From positions 7,571,486-7,635,485 of the forward strand of contig NZ_CP022161.1 of assembly GCF_002214185.1 (NCBI RefSeq): a stretch of DNA of 64,000 nt, read 5' to 3'. Shown one piece after another: positions 16,262 through 24,113 of the stretch. The stretch comes from Streptomyces capitiformicae (GTDB taxonomy: Bacteria > Actinomycetota > Actinomycetes > Streptomycetales > Streptomycetaceae). Every line of letters begins with the position of its first letter. The first letter of the stretch is position 1. The notes under the pieces were generated by a model. That model worked only from the letters and a program-made list of their open reading frames with translations. It had not been told where the DNA came from and did no database searches. The position numbers were made by a program, and so were the translations under genes.

Positions 16262-17851
16262 ATGGACGACATCGACCTCGCGGAGCCCCATCTGCTCTCC
16301 TGGCTGGCAACCGTCGGCCTGGACGCCCACTACGTCCGCGCAGAGGGCGACCACCTCTACCGGCTCGACGACGAGGGGCGCGAGATTCCCGTGGTCGACT
16401 TCGCGGGCGGCTACGGCTCCCTCATGCTCGGCCACAACCATCCCGACATCCTCGCCTGCGCACGGGAGATGCTCGACCACCAGGCCCCCGTGCACGCCCA
16501 GTTCTCCCGCCACCCGTATGCCAAGCGGCTCGCGGCCGAACTCAACGCCATAGTCCGCCGGGAGACCGAATCGGACGAGATGTACTCGGTGATCTTCGCC
16601 AACAGCGGTGCGGAAGCCGTGGAGGTGGCGGTCAAGCACGCCGAACTAGATCGGGTCATGAAGGTCGCCGAACTGCGGCAGGAGATCGCCGCCAACATCG
16701 ACGCCGCCCGCGCCGCCGTTGCCGCGGGCGAGGTGTCGGTGAGCGGGGAGGCGGCCATCGCGGCCGGCCTCGACACCACGGACTTCGCGTCGCTGGCCGC
16801 GCGGATCAGCGAGGTGAACGAGGCACGCGCGACCACACCGCCGCTGCTGTTCGCGCTGGAGGGCGGCTTCCACGGCAAGTTGATGGGCAGCGTCCAGCTG
16901 ACCCACAACGCGGCCTACCGCAACCCCTTCGCGGCACTGGGCACTTCCGTCCGGTTCGTCGCCCCCGTCGACATCTCCGCCCTGCCGAAGATCTTCGACG
17001 AGGAGCGCGTCGATCTTCTCGACCTGGCCGTGACGGGATCCGAGATCACGGTCGTGTGCCGGCCCCTGCCGCTGTTCTGTGCCTTCGTTCTGGAGCCGGT
17101 GCAGGGCGAAGGCGGCATCCGTGCCCTCGACGCCCGCAGTGCGGAGCAGATCCAGGCGGCCTGCGCCCGGGTCGACTGCCCGGTCGTCGTCGACGAGGTG
17201 CAAAGCGGTATGGGCCGCACCGGAACGTTCCTGGCCAGTTCGGCGGTCGGTCTGCGCGGTGACTACTACGCGCTGTCCAAGAGTCTCGGCGGCGGCCTCG
17301 CCAAGACCGCCGTGATGCTGGCCCGTTCCTCGCGCTACCGCCCCGAGTTCGAGCTGGTGCACAGCTCGACCTTTGCCAAGGACATCTTCTCCACCACGAT
17401 CGCGCTCAAGGTGCTCGAACTCCTGGAGGCCGACGGCGGCGTCGCGTACGCCCGCGCCGCCGAACGCGGGGCGTACATCCTCGACATGCTCAGGTCGGTG
17501 CAACGGGACTTCCCCGACGTGGTGGCGGACGTACGCGGCCGCGGTCTGATGCTGGGGCTGGAGTTCCACGACCAGTCCGCCTCCGCGATCCCCGCGGTGC
17601 GGCGGCACGCCGAGGGCGGCACGTTCGGCTACGCCGTCGCGGGCACCCTGCTCGAGCGTCACCGGGTGCGGACCTTCCCGACAGCCAGCGCACCCAACAC
17701 CCTGCGCTTCGAACCCTCGATCCACATCGGCGACGCCGAAGTCGCCCAGCTCGAAGCCGGGTTGCGCGACGTCTGCGCCGGCCTGCGGGCCCAGGACGCC
17801 GCGGCACTCGTGGACCACACCCCTGACCAGGAAGGAAACCAGGCGACATGA
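16262..17851 (+). CDS. Class III PLP-dependent aminotransferase with internal insertion
   Basis: The 529-residue fold type I aminotransferase has FANSGAEAVEVAVK (about 103-116), GGFHGK, EPVQGEGG, VVDEVQSGMGRTG (about 309-321) and the PLP lysine K340 in ALSKSLGGG. It is about 80 residues longer than usual because of a helical, Ala/Glu-rich insertion at about 126-195. In clusters ending in a reductive release domain, such enzymes transaminate the polyketide aldehyde to an amine that then cyclises. This is the inferred job here. The start of the carboxylase gene overlaps its stop (ATGA). Confidence 0.9.
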   Translation: MDDIDLAEPHLLSWLATVGLDAHYVRAEGDHLYRLDDEGREIPVVDFAGGYGSLMLGHNHPDILACAREMLDHQAPVHAQFSRHPYAKRLAAELNAIVRRETESDEMYSVIFANSGAEAVEVAVKHAELDRVMKVAELRQEIAANIDAARAAVAAGEVSVSGEAAIAAGLDTTDFASLAARISEVNEARATTPPLLFALEGGFHGKLMGSVQLTHNAAYRNPFAALGTSVRFVAPVDISALPKIFDEERVDLLDLAVTGSEITVVCRPLPLFCAFVLEPVQGEGGIRALDARSAEQIQAACARVDCPVVVDEVQSGMGRTGTFLASSAVGLRGDYYALSKSLGGGLAKTAVMLARSSRYRPEFELVHSSTFAKDIFSTTIALKVLELLEADGGVAYARAAERGAYILDMLRSVQRDFPDVVADVRGRGLMLGLEFHDQSASAIPAVRRHAEGGTFGYAVAGTLLERHRVRTFPTASAPNTLRFEPSIHIGDAEVAQLEAGLRDVCAGLRAQDAAALVDHTPDQEGNQAT

Positions 17852-19425
17852 CGACGACGGCGTCGGCGTCCGCGGATCCCATGGCGGGCCGGGTGGCGGA
17901 GCTGCACGAGATCCGTGCGCGGGCGGTGGCGGGTCCTGGTGAGAAGGCGACGCAGGCGCAGCACGCCAAGGGCAAGCTGACCGCGCGGGAACGCATCGAG
18001 CTGCTCCTCGACCCCGGCTCCTTCCGGGAGGTCGAGCAGTTGCGGCGGCACCGGGCGACCGGGTTCGGCCTGGAGGTCAAGAAGCCGTACACCGACGGTG
18101 TGATCACCGGGTGGGGCACGGTGGAGGGCCGCACGGTCTTCGTCTACGCCCACGACTTCCGCATCTTCGGCGGCGCGCTGGGCGAGGCGCACGCCAAGAA
18201 GATCCACAAGATCATGGACATGGCCATTGCGGCCGGGGCCCCGCTGGTCTCCCTGAACGACGGTGCGGGTGCGCGCATCCAGGAGGGCGTCGTCGCGCTG
18301 GCCGGCTACGGCGGCATTTTCCAGCGCAACACCAAGGCGTCCGGAGTGATCCCGCAGATCAGCGTGATGCTGGGCCCCTGCGCGGGCGGCGCCGCCTACA
18401 GTCCGGCGTTGACGGACTTCGTGTTCATGGTGCGTGAGACGTCCCAGATGTTCATCACCGGTCCGGATGTGGTCAAGGCCGTCACCGGTGAGGAGATCAC
18501 GCAGAACGGGCTCGGCGGCGCGGACGTGCACGCCGAGACCTCCGGGGTGTGTCACTTCGCCTACGACGACGAGGAGACGTGCCTCGCCGAGGTGCGCTAT
18601 CTCCTCTCTCTGCTGCCGCAGAACAACCGGGAGAACCCGCCGCGGGTGGAGTGCACCGACGCGGTCGACCGCCGCTCGGACGTCCTGCTGGACCTGGTCC
18701 CGGCGGACGGCAACCGGCCGTACGACATGGCCGAGGTCATCGAGGAGATCGTCGACGACGGCGAGTACCTGGAGGTCCACGAGCGCTGGGCGCGGAACAT
18801 CATCTGCGCGCTGGCCCGGCTGGACGGCCAGGTGGTCGGCATCATCGCCAACCAGCCGCAGGTACTCGCGGGTGTGCTGGACATCGAGGCCAGCGAAAAG
18901 GCCGCGCGCTTCGTGCAGATGTGCGACGCCTTCAACATCCCGATCGTCACCCTTCTGGACGTGCCCGGGTTCCTTCCGGGCGTGGATCAGGAGCACGGTG
19001 GGATCATCCGGCACGGCGCGAAGCTGCTGTACGCCTACTGCAACGCGACCGTGCCCAGGATCTCGCTGATCCTGCGCAAGGCGTACGGGGGTGCGTACAT
19101 CGTGATGGACAGCCAGTCCATCGGGGCGGACCTGACCTACGCGTGGCCGACGAACGAGATCGCGGTGATGGGCGCCGAGGGCGCGGCCAACGTCATCTTC
19201 CGGCGTCAGATCGCCGAGGCCGAGGACCCCGAGGCCATGCGGCAGAAGATGGTCAAGGAGTACAGGGCCGAGCTGATGCACCCGTACTACGCGGCCGAGC
19301 GCGGTCTGGTGGACGACGTGATCGACCCGGCGGAGACCCGCGAGGTCCTCATCAAGTCGCTGGCGATGCTGCAGACCAAGCACGCCGACCTGCCCTCCCG
19401 CAAGCACGGCAACCCGCCACAGTGA
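17848..19425 (+). CDS. Acyl-CoA carboxylase beta subunit (carboxyltransferase, PccB-like)
   Basis: The 525-residue carboxyltransferase has the two crotonase-like halves of propionyl/acetyl-CoA carboxylase beta subunits: SLNDGAGARIQEGV and GPCAGGAAYSPALTDF in the N half, VPGFLPGVDQEHGGIIRHGAKLLYAY and AYGGAYIVMDSQSIGADL in the C half. It transfers CO2 from biotin to acyl-CoA to make malonyl- or methylmalonyl-CoA. A biotin carboxylase/BCCP alpha subunit is not in the window, so it must borrow one. cpk-type clusters carry the same pathway-specific precursor gene. It is translationally coupled to the aminotransferase and followed by an epsilon subunit. Confidence 0.95.
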   Translation: MTTTASASADPMAGRVAELHEIRARAVAGPGEKATQAQHAKGKLTARERIELLLDPGSFREVEQLRRHRATGFGLEVKKPYTDGVITGWGTVEGRTVFVYAHDFRIFGGALGEAHAKKIHKIMDMAIAAGAPLVSLNDGAGARIQEGVVALAGYGGIFQRNTKASGVIPQISVMLGPCAGGAAYSPALTDFVFMVRETSQMFITGPDVVKAVTGEEITQNGLGGADVHAETSGVCHFAYDDEETCLAEVRYLLSLLPQNNRENPPRVECTDAVDRRSDVLLDLVPADGNRPYDMAEVIEEIVDDGEYLEVHERWARNIICALARLDGQVVGIIANQPQVLAGVLDIEASEKAARFVQMCDAFNIPIVTLLDVPGFLPGVDQEHGGIIRHGAKLLYAYCNATVPRISLILRKAYGGAYIVMDSQSIGADLTYAWPTNEIAVMGAEGAANVIFRRQIAEAEDPEAMRQKMVKEYRAELMHPYYAAERGLVDDVIDPAETREVLIKSLAMLQTKHADLPSRKHGNPPQ

Positions 19426-19436
19426 CGGAGGCCTCC

Positions 19437-19637
19437 ATGCATCTCGTCGTACGTGTCGAACGCGGCCGTGCCGAGCCCGAGGAGGTCGCCGCGCTCACCG
19501 CGGTTCTGCTGGCCCGGACTGCCGCCGAACCCGTCCCCGGCCGACCCATCCCCGGCCGACCCGGGCGCACCAAGGCAGGCTGGCGCCGCCTGGAGCGCGC
19601 TCGGGGCTACCGGCCCCCACACTCCTGGCAGGGCTGA
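19437..19637 (+). CDS. Acyl-CoA carboxylase epsilon subunit
   Basis: The 66-residue protein has the actinobacterial epsilon pattern: an N-terminal helix (VVRVERGRAEPEEVAALTAV), a Pro/Ala-rich linker with a repeated PGRPIPGRPG, and the basic, aromatic tail GWRRLERARGYRPPHSW. Epsilon subunits bind and stimulate the alpha-beta carboxylase. ATG with GGAGG five nt upstream is preferred. A GTG overlapping the beta-subunit stop (GTGA, 19422) would add five residues. Confidence 0.8.
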   Translation: MHLVVRVERGRAEPEEVAALTAVLLARTAAEPVPGRPIPGRPGRTKAGWRRLERARGYRPPHSWQG

Positions 19638-19689
19638 CGCCCCGTCTCGGCACCACCTTCACCCACTTGACGCCCTGGAGGTATCTGAC

Positions 19690-21294
19690 ATGTCCCCAAT
19701 CCCGCGCCGGTCGCTCATCGGCGGCGCTGCAGCGGCCGGGGGCACCCTCGCGCTGCCCGTCGCCGGAGCGTCCCCCGCCCGCGCCGCCGCACAGTCCGCG
19801 ACGGACGAAGCGCTCCGGATCCTCCGTACCGATCCGCGGTACACGGGGTTCGTCTCCGGCGCCAACCAGCGCTGGGTCGGCAGCCCGGACTACATACGCC
19901 TGGTCAACAGCACCAACCAGACGGTGCGCGCCGTACAGGAGGCCGTCGACAAGGGGCTGAGGATCGCGGTGCGCAGCGGCGGCCACTGCAATGAGCCGTT
20001 CGTGAGCGACCCGGCCGTCCGCGTGGTCATCGACATGTCGGGGATGAGCCGCATCGAGTACGACGAGAACAGACGCGCTATAGCGATCGAGCCGGGCGCC
20101 ATGCTCGGCACGGTCTACCGCACGCTGTACAAGCGCTGGGGGATCGTCCTGCCCGGCGGCACCTGTCCGACGGTCGGCGTCGGCGGGCACATCGCGGGCG
20201 GCGGCTACGGCGCGCTGTCGCGGTCGCGCGGCCTGACCGTGGACCACCTGTACGCCGTGGAGGTCGTCACAGTCGGCACGGACGGCCGGGCCCGCGCCGT
20301 CGTCGCCACGCGGGAACCCGACGACCCCAACCGCGAGCTGTGGTGGGCTCACACGGGTGCGGGCGGAGGCAACTTCGGCGTCGTCACCCGGTACTGGCTG
20401 CGCTCTCCGGACGCGCGGGGAACCGACCCGGCGCAGCTGCTGCCCAAGGCGCCCTCCGGGGTGCTGCTCTCCGACGTCGTCTGGTCCTGGGACGACCTGG
20501 ACGAGAGGGCCTTCACCCGGCTGATCGCCAACTACGACGCCTGGCACGCCCGTAACTCCGCCCCCGACTCGCCCGGCCGCCACCTCTACAGCCAGCTCAA
20601 GGTGCAGCACCGGATCGCCGGTTCCTTCCACATGTGCACCCAGGTCGACGCGTCCGCCCCCGACGCCGAGGACATCCTCGACGAGTTCCTGGCGGCGGTC
20701 GCCGAGGGCACCGGAGCCACGTACCGGGTGGGCGACCGCACCAGGTCCCCCTGGATGTACGCGGTGACCCAGTGGTTCGGCTTCGTCGAGGCCGCCATGC
20801 CCCGCTGGAAGGCCAAGTCCGCGTACGTCCGCAAGCCCATGCCCCAGGAACAACTCAAGGCGATGTACCGGCAGTTGACCCGGACCGACTACGAGAACCC
20901 CACCGCGGTGGTCAACCTGATCAGCTACGGCGGACGCATCAACGCCGTCGCGTCCGACGCCACGGCCGCTGCCCAGCGCGACTCCCACCTCAAGATCCTC
21001 TACGTCAGCCTCTGGACCGACACCACCGACGACGCCCGGCACGAGAAATGGGTCCGCGAGTGCTACCAGGACGTCTACGCCTCCACGGGCGGTGTGCCGC
21101 GCACGGACGGGACCAACGACGGCTGCTACATCAACTACGCCGACGCCGACCTGGCCGACCCGGCCCTGAACACCTCCGGCATCCCGTGGCACCAGCTGTA
21201 CTTCAAGGGCAACTACCCCAGGCTGCAGCGGGTCAAGGAGCGCTGGGACCCGCGTGACCTCTTCCGGCACGCGCTGGCGGTCCGCAGGGCGTGA
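19690..21294 (+). CDS. Secreted berberine-bridge-type oxidoreductase with bicovalent FAD (ScF-like)
   Basis: The 534-residue protein begins with a Tat signal (PRRSLIGGAAAAGG, then AGASPARAAA as cleavage region). A PCMH-type FAD-binding domain has RSGGHCNEP (H99) and PGGTCPTVGVGGHIAGGGYG (C159); these match the His and Cys that hold FAD bicovalently in BBE-like oxidases. The BBE C-terminal motif NYADADL is present. Such enzymes dehydrogenate alcohols or amines outside the cell. In coelimycin biosynthesis a related exported oxidase finishes the product, so this probably performs late oxidation after export. ATG follows GGAG. Confidence 0.92.
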   Translation: MSPIPRRSLIGGAAAAGGTLALPVAGASPARAAAQSATDEALRILRTDPRYTGFVSGANQRWVGSPDYIRLVNSTNQTVRAVQEAVDKGLRIAVRSGGHCNEPFVSDPAVRVVIDMSGMSRIEYDENRRAIAIEPGAMLGTVYRTLYKRWGIVLPGGTCPTVGVGGHIAGGGYGALSRSRGLTVDHLYAVEVVTVGTDGRARAVVATREPDDPNRELWWAHTGAGGGNFGVVTRYWLRSPDARGTDPAQLLPKAPSGVLLSDVVWSWDDLDERAFTRLIANYDAWHARNSAPDSPGRHLYSQLKVQHRIAGSFHMCTQVDASAPDAEDILDEFLAAVAEGTGATYRVGDRTRSPWMYAVTQWFGFVEAAMPRWKAKSAYVRKPMPQEQLKAMYRQLTRTDYENPTAVVNLISYGGRINAVASDATAAAQRDSHLKILYVSLWTDTTDDARHEKWVRECYQDVYASTGGVPRTDGTNDGCYINYADADLADPALNTSGIPWHQLYFKGNYPRLQRVKERWDPRDLFRHALAVRRA

Positions 21295-21435
21295 CCGTCC
21301 GGCGGCGTCCCGTCTTTGGCCGAAAGTCGCGGTCGCAGACGGGAAGATCCGTGCCGGGTACGGGTGTTGAGCGGTGGGTGGCCGTCCGCCGGGCGCCTCC
21401 GTTCCTCCGCTCAAAACATAGAAGGAAGGATTTTT

Positions 21436-23076
21436 ATGTCTACAAGTCCTGCTGCTCCGGAGCAGGCACCGCGCGCCGGGGCGCGGCAGTGGTTCGGCCT
21501 CTGGGTGCTGCTGTTCCCCGTCGCACTGATGACCGTGGACCTCGGAGTGCTCTGGCTGGCCACCCCGTCCATGACCGCCGACCTGCAGCCGTCGAGTTCC
21601 CAGCTGCTCTGGACCACCGACATCTACGGCTTTATGACCTGCGGCTTCCTGATCGTCATGGGCACCCTGGGCGACCGTCTGGGACGGCGCAAGCTGCTCG
21701 TGCTCGGCTCGCTGGGCGTGATCGCGGCTTCGCTGCTCGCCGCCTACTCGACCGGGCCAGAGATGCTGATCGTCGCCCGCGCGCTGCTGGGCGTGGCCGG
21801 TGCCGCCGTACTGCCCTCCACCCTCTCCCTGATCAGCCACATGTTCACGGACGCCAAGCAGCGGGCGACGGCCATCGCCATGTGGGTCACCGCGCTGTCC
21901 GCGGGCATCGCGATCGGGCCGGTCATCGGTGGTGTGCTGCTGGAGCACTGGTGGTGGGGCTCGGTGTTCCTGGTGGGCGTGCCCGTCATGGTGCTGGCCC
22001 TGCCGGCGATCCTGCTCCTCGTGCCGGAGTACCGCGACCCCAACCCCGGCCGCTTCGACCTGGTCAGCGTGGCATTCTTCCTGCTCGGCATCCTGCCGGT
22101 GGTGTACGGCATCAAGAAATTCGCCGAGGTGGGCTGGAGCGCGACCTACCTGGCGGCCATGGCTGTCGGTGTCGTCTTCTCCGTGCTGTTCGTCCGGCGT
22201 CAGCGCACCCTTGAGGCACCTCTCCTCGACATGAGGCTGTTCGGCGACCGGGTGTTCACCGGGGCCCTGCTGACACTGCTGCTCGGCATGATGGCCCTCA
22301 ATGGTGTCGAGTACCTGGTTCCGCCGTTCCTGCTCGTGGTCGGCGAGCTGAGCCCGCTGGCCGCGGGCCTGTGGCTACTGCCCAGCGCGATCGGTCTGAT
22401 CGTGGGTTCCCAGCTCACCCCGGTGCTCGCCCGCCGGATCCGGCCCGCCTTCGTCATCGCGGGCGGCACCGTGATCACCCTGGTCGGCTTCTGGCTGACG
22501 GCCGTGGCCCCGGCCGACGAGTCCGGCGTGGCGCCGTCCGCGATCGGCCTGACCATCATCATGTTCGGTGTCGCCCCGATCAGCGTGCTCGGCACCAGCC
22601 TCGCCGTCGGCGCGGCGCCCCCGGAGAAGGCCGGTGCGGCGGCCGGCGCCGGCCAGACCGCCTACGACCTCGGTCTGGCCCTGGGCATCGCCATCACGGG
22701 CTCCGTGGCCGTCGCCGTCTACCGGAACGAGGTCGCCGACACCGTGCCCGCCGGTGTGCCCGCCGATGCGGCGGAGGCCGCCCGTGACACCGTCGGTGGC
22801 GCCACCGCGGCGGCGGAGGAGTTGCCCGGCGCCCTCGGCGACCAACTGCTCACCGTGGCACGCGATGCCTTCACCACCGGCTTCCACGGCACCGCCCTCG
22901 TCAGCGCGGGCTTCGCCCTGGTGGCCACCGTCATCGTGCTCACCCTCCTGCGTCACATTCCGGCCATCGGCAGCGACGCGTCTCAGGAGAGCGACACGGT
23001 TCCGGAGGAGCACTCCGCCGTGGCTTCGCCGATCGAGGAGCCGACCGCGCTGCACAAGCCGGAGACAGTCAACTGA
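21436..23076 (+). CDS. DHA2-family MFS exporter (14 membrane helices)
   Basis: The 546-residue polytopic protein has the MFS motif GTLGDRLGRRKLL (about 76-88) in the loop after helix 2 and about 14 hydrophobic segments, the EmrB/QacA-type drug-proton antiporter layout. The ATG follows GAAGGAAGGA. Upstream initiation codons in the same frame have no good site. Located after the tailoring genes and just before a strong terminator hairpin, it probably exports the cluster product or its precursor to the secreted oxidase. Confidence 0.93.
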   Translation: MSTSPAAPEQAPRAGARQWFGLWVLLFPVALMTVDLGVLWLATPSMTADLQPSSSQLLWTTDIYGFMTCGFLIVMGTLGDRLGRRKLLVLGSLGVIAASLLAAYSTGPEMLIVARALLGVAGAAVLPSTLSLISHMFTDAKQRATAIAMWVTALSAGIAIGPVIGGVLLEHWWWGSVFLVGVPVMVLALPAILLLVPEYRDPNPGRFDLVSVAFFLLGILPVVYGIKKFAEVGWSATYLAAMAVGVVFSVLFVRRQRTLEAPLLDMRLFGDRVFTGALLTLLLGMMALNGVEYLVPPFLLVVGELSPLAAGLWLLPSAIGLIVGSQLTPVLARRIRPAFVIAGGTVITLVGFWLTAVAPADESGVAPSAIGLTIIMFGVAPISVLGTSLAVGAAPPEKAGAAAGAGQTAYDLGLALGIAITGSVAVAVYRNEVADTVPAGVPADAAEAARDTVGGATAAAEELPGALGDQLLTVARDAFTTGFHGTALVSAGFALVATVIVLTLLRHIPAIGSDASQESDTVPEEHSAVASPIEEPTALHKPETVN

Positions 23077-23163
23077 AGCACCGGCCCCGCGCGCAGCCGG
23101 ATCTCCCCCGGCCGGCTCGCGCGGGGCCGGTTCCCCGGCCGGCCCGCGACCGAGGCCGTGTCG

Positions 23164-23202
23164 CACTGCGGCCGCCGCACCCCGGGTGCGGCGGCCGCAG
23201 TG
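23164..23202. terminator. Perfect 19-bp hairpin between convergent genes
   Basis: The 19-nt arms (23164-23182 and 23184-23202; left arm starts CACTGCGGCC) are perfectly complementary around one central base. It lies between the MFS gene and the oppositely transcribed reductase gene and probably serves both as a bidirectional terminator. Confidence 0.85.
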
Positions 23203-23217
23203 GTGTTCGGTGGCCGG

Positions 23218-23871
23218 TCAGACCCCGGCCGGGGTCGGGGCGCCGTCCAGGAAGCCGGTCACGATGACGTCGGTGGCGGCGAGGACTTTCTCGCGGGTCT
23301 TGGCCACCGGACCGTCCGTGACCGTGTCGTAGATGAGCTCGACCGCGATGTCCTTGAGGCCGCAGAACTGGGAGATCCCCACGCGCAGGTGACGGTCGAT
23401 CATCTCGTCCAGACCCTGCTCGCCGTAGGCCGCACGCGACCCTCCGGCCAGACCCAGCCACAGGATCCGCTTGGTCGCGAGCGGCGAGGGGTCGACACCG
23501 TAGGCGAGACCGTGGTTCCAGACCCGGTCGACCCAGCCCTTCAGGATCGCAGGCACGTCGAACCACCAGACCGGGAAGACCACGACCAGCGTGTCGGCGG
23601 CGTCGACGCGTGCCATGTGGGCGTGGACCTCGTCGGAGTACCGCTTGTGCGGGTCGTCCCAGTCGGGCTCGTCCTCCGGGGACATGCGCGGATCGAAGCC
23701 CTCGCCATGCAGATCGAGCACGTCGACCGTGTATCCGTGCCGCTCCAGGTGCTCCTGCGCCCGCCTGCCGGACACTGCCGTCAGGGAGGCACTGCGCGGG
23801 TGCGCCAGGACGAGCAGAGCCCGCGCCGAGCGATCCTCCGGCCGGAGTGCGGTTAAATCGGTGAGAGACAA
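23218..23871 (-). CDS. Flavodoxin-fold NAD(P)H:quinone/FMN reductase
   Basis: About 217 residues with a flavodoxin-like FMN fold: ALLVLAHPRSASLTA (about 15-29), VVVFPVWWFDVPAILKGWVDRVW (about 98-120) and LGLAGGSRAAYG, typical of the NAD(P)H dehydrogenase (quinone) family. TTG is proposed as start because GAAAGG lies 9 nt upstream and no ATG/GTG fits; this remains uncertain. Codon 6 would then be TTA, implying bldA dependence. It could supply reduced flavin to the group D monooxygenase or reduce a quinone-like product. A palindrome lies about 82 nt upstream. Confidence 0.78.
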   Translation of the reverse strand: MSLTDLTALRPEDRSARALLVLAHPRSASLTAVSGRRAQEHLERHGYTVDVLDLHGEGFDPRMSPEDEPDWDDPHKRYSDEVHAHMARVDAADTLVVVFPVWWFDVPAILKGWVDRVWNHGLAYGVDPSPLATKRILWLGLAGGSRAAYGEQGLDEMIDRHLRVGISQFCGLKDIAVELIYDTVTDGPVAKTREKVLAATDVIVTGFLDGAPTPAGV

Positions 23872-23952
23872 GACAAAGAGCCTTTCTGTCAAGGATGGTG
23901 ACGGATCGCCGAACGCGCGGAGCGGCGGCCGACACGGACGAAGCGTTCCGTT

Positions 23953-23965
23953 TGTTGTGACAACA
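23953..23965. promoter_or_regulatory. Palindrome upstream of the reductase gene
   Basis: TGTTGT-G-ACAACA is a perfect 13-bp inverted repeat in the 242-bp gap between the PKS fragment and the reductase gene. Position and symmetry suggest a repressor site. It shares GTTGT/ACAAC half-sites with the FadR-type palindrome near 1380, but with different spacing. Confidence 0.4.
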
Positions 23966-24113
23966 CCGGCCCCCTTCAAGGTCATTCCTGCCGGACCCTG
24001 CTGGGCGGGGCGTCCTGGGCCCAGTCGGCACGCAGGGCGGCGGGGCACCTCGAGGAAGTGACCCACCGCCCGTCGTTGTCGTACGTCCTCGTCGTCGCCG
24101 TTCGTCCGCGTCG

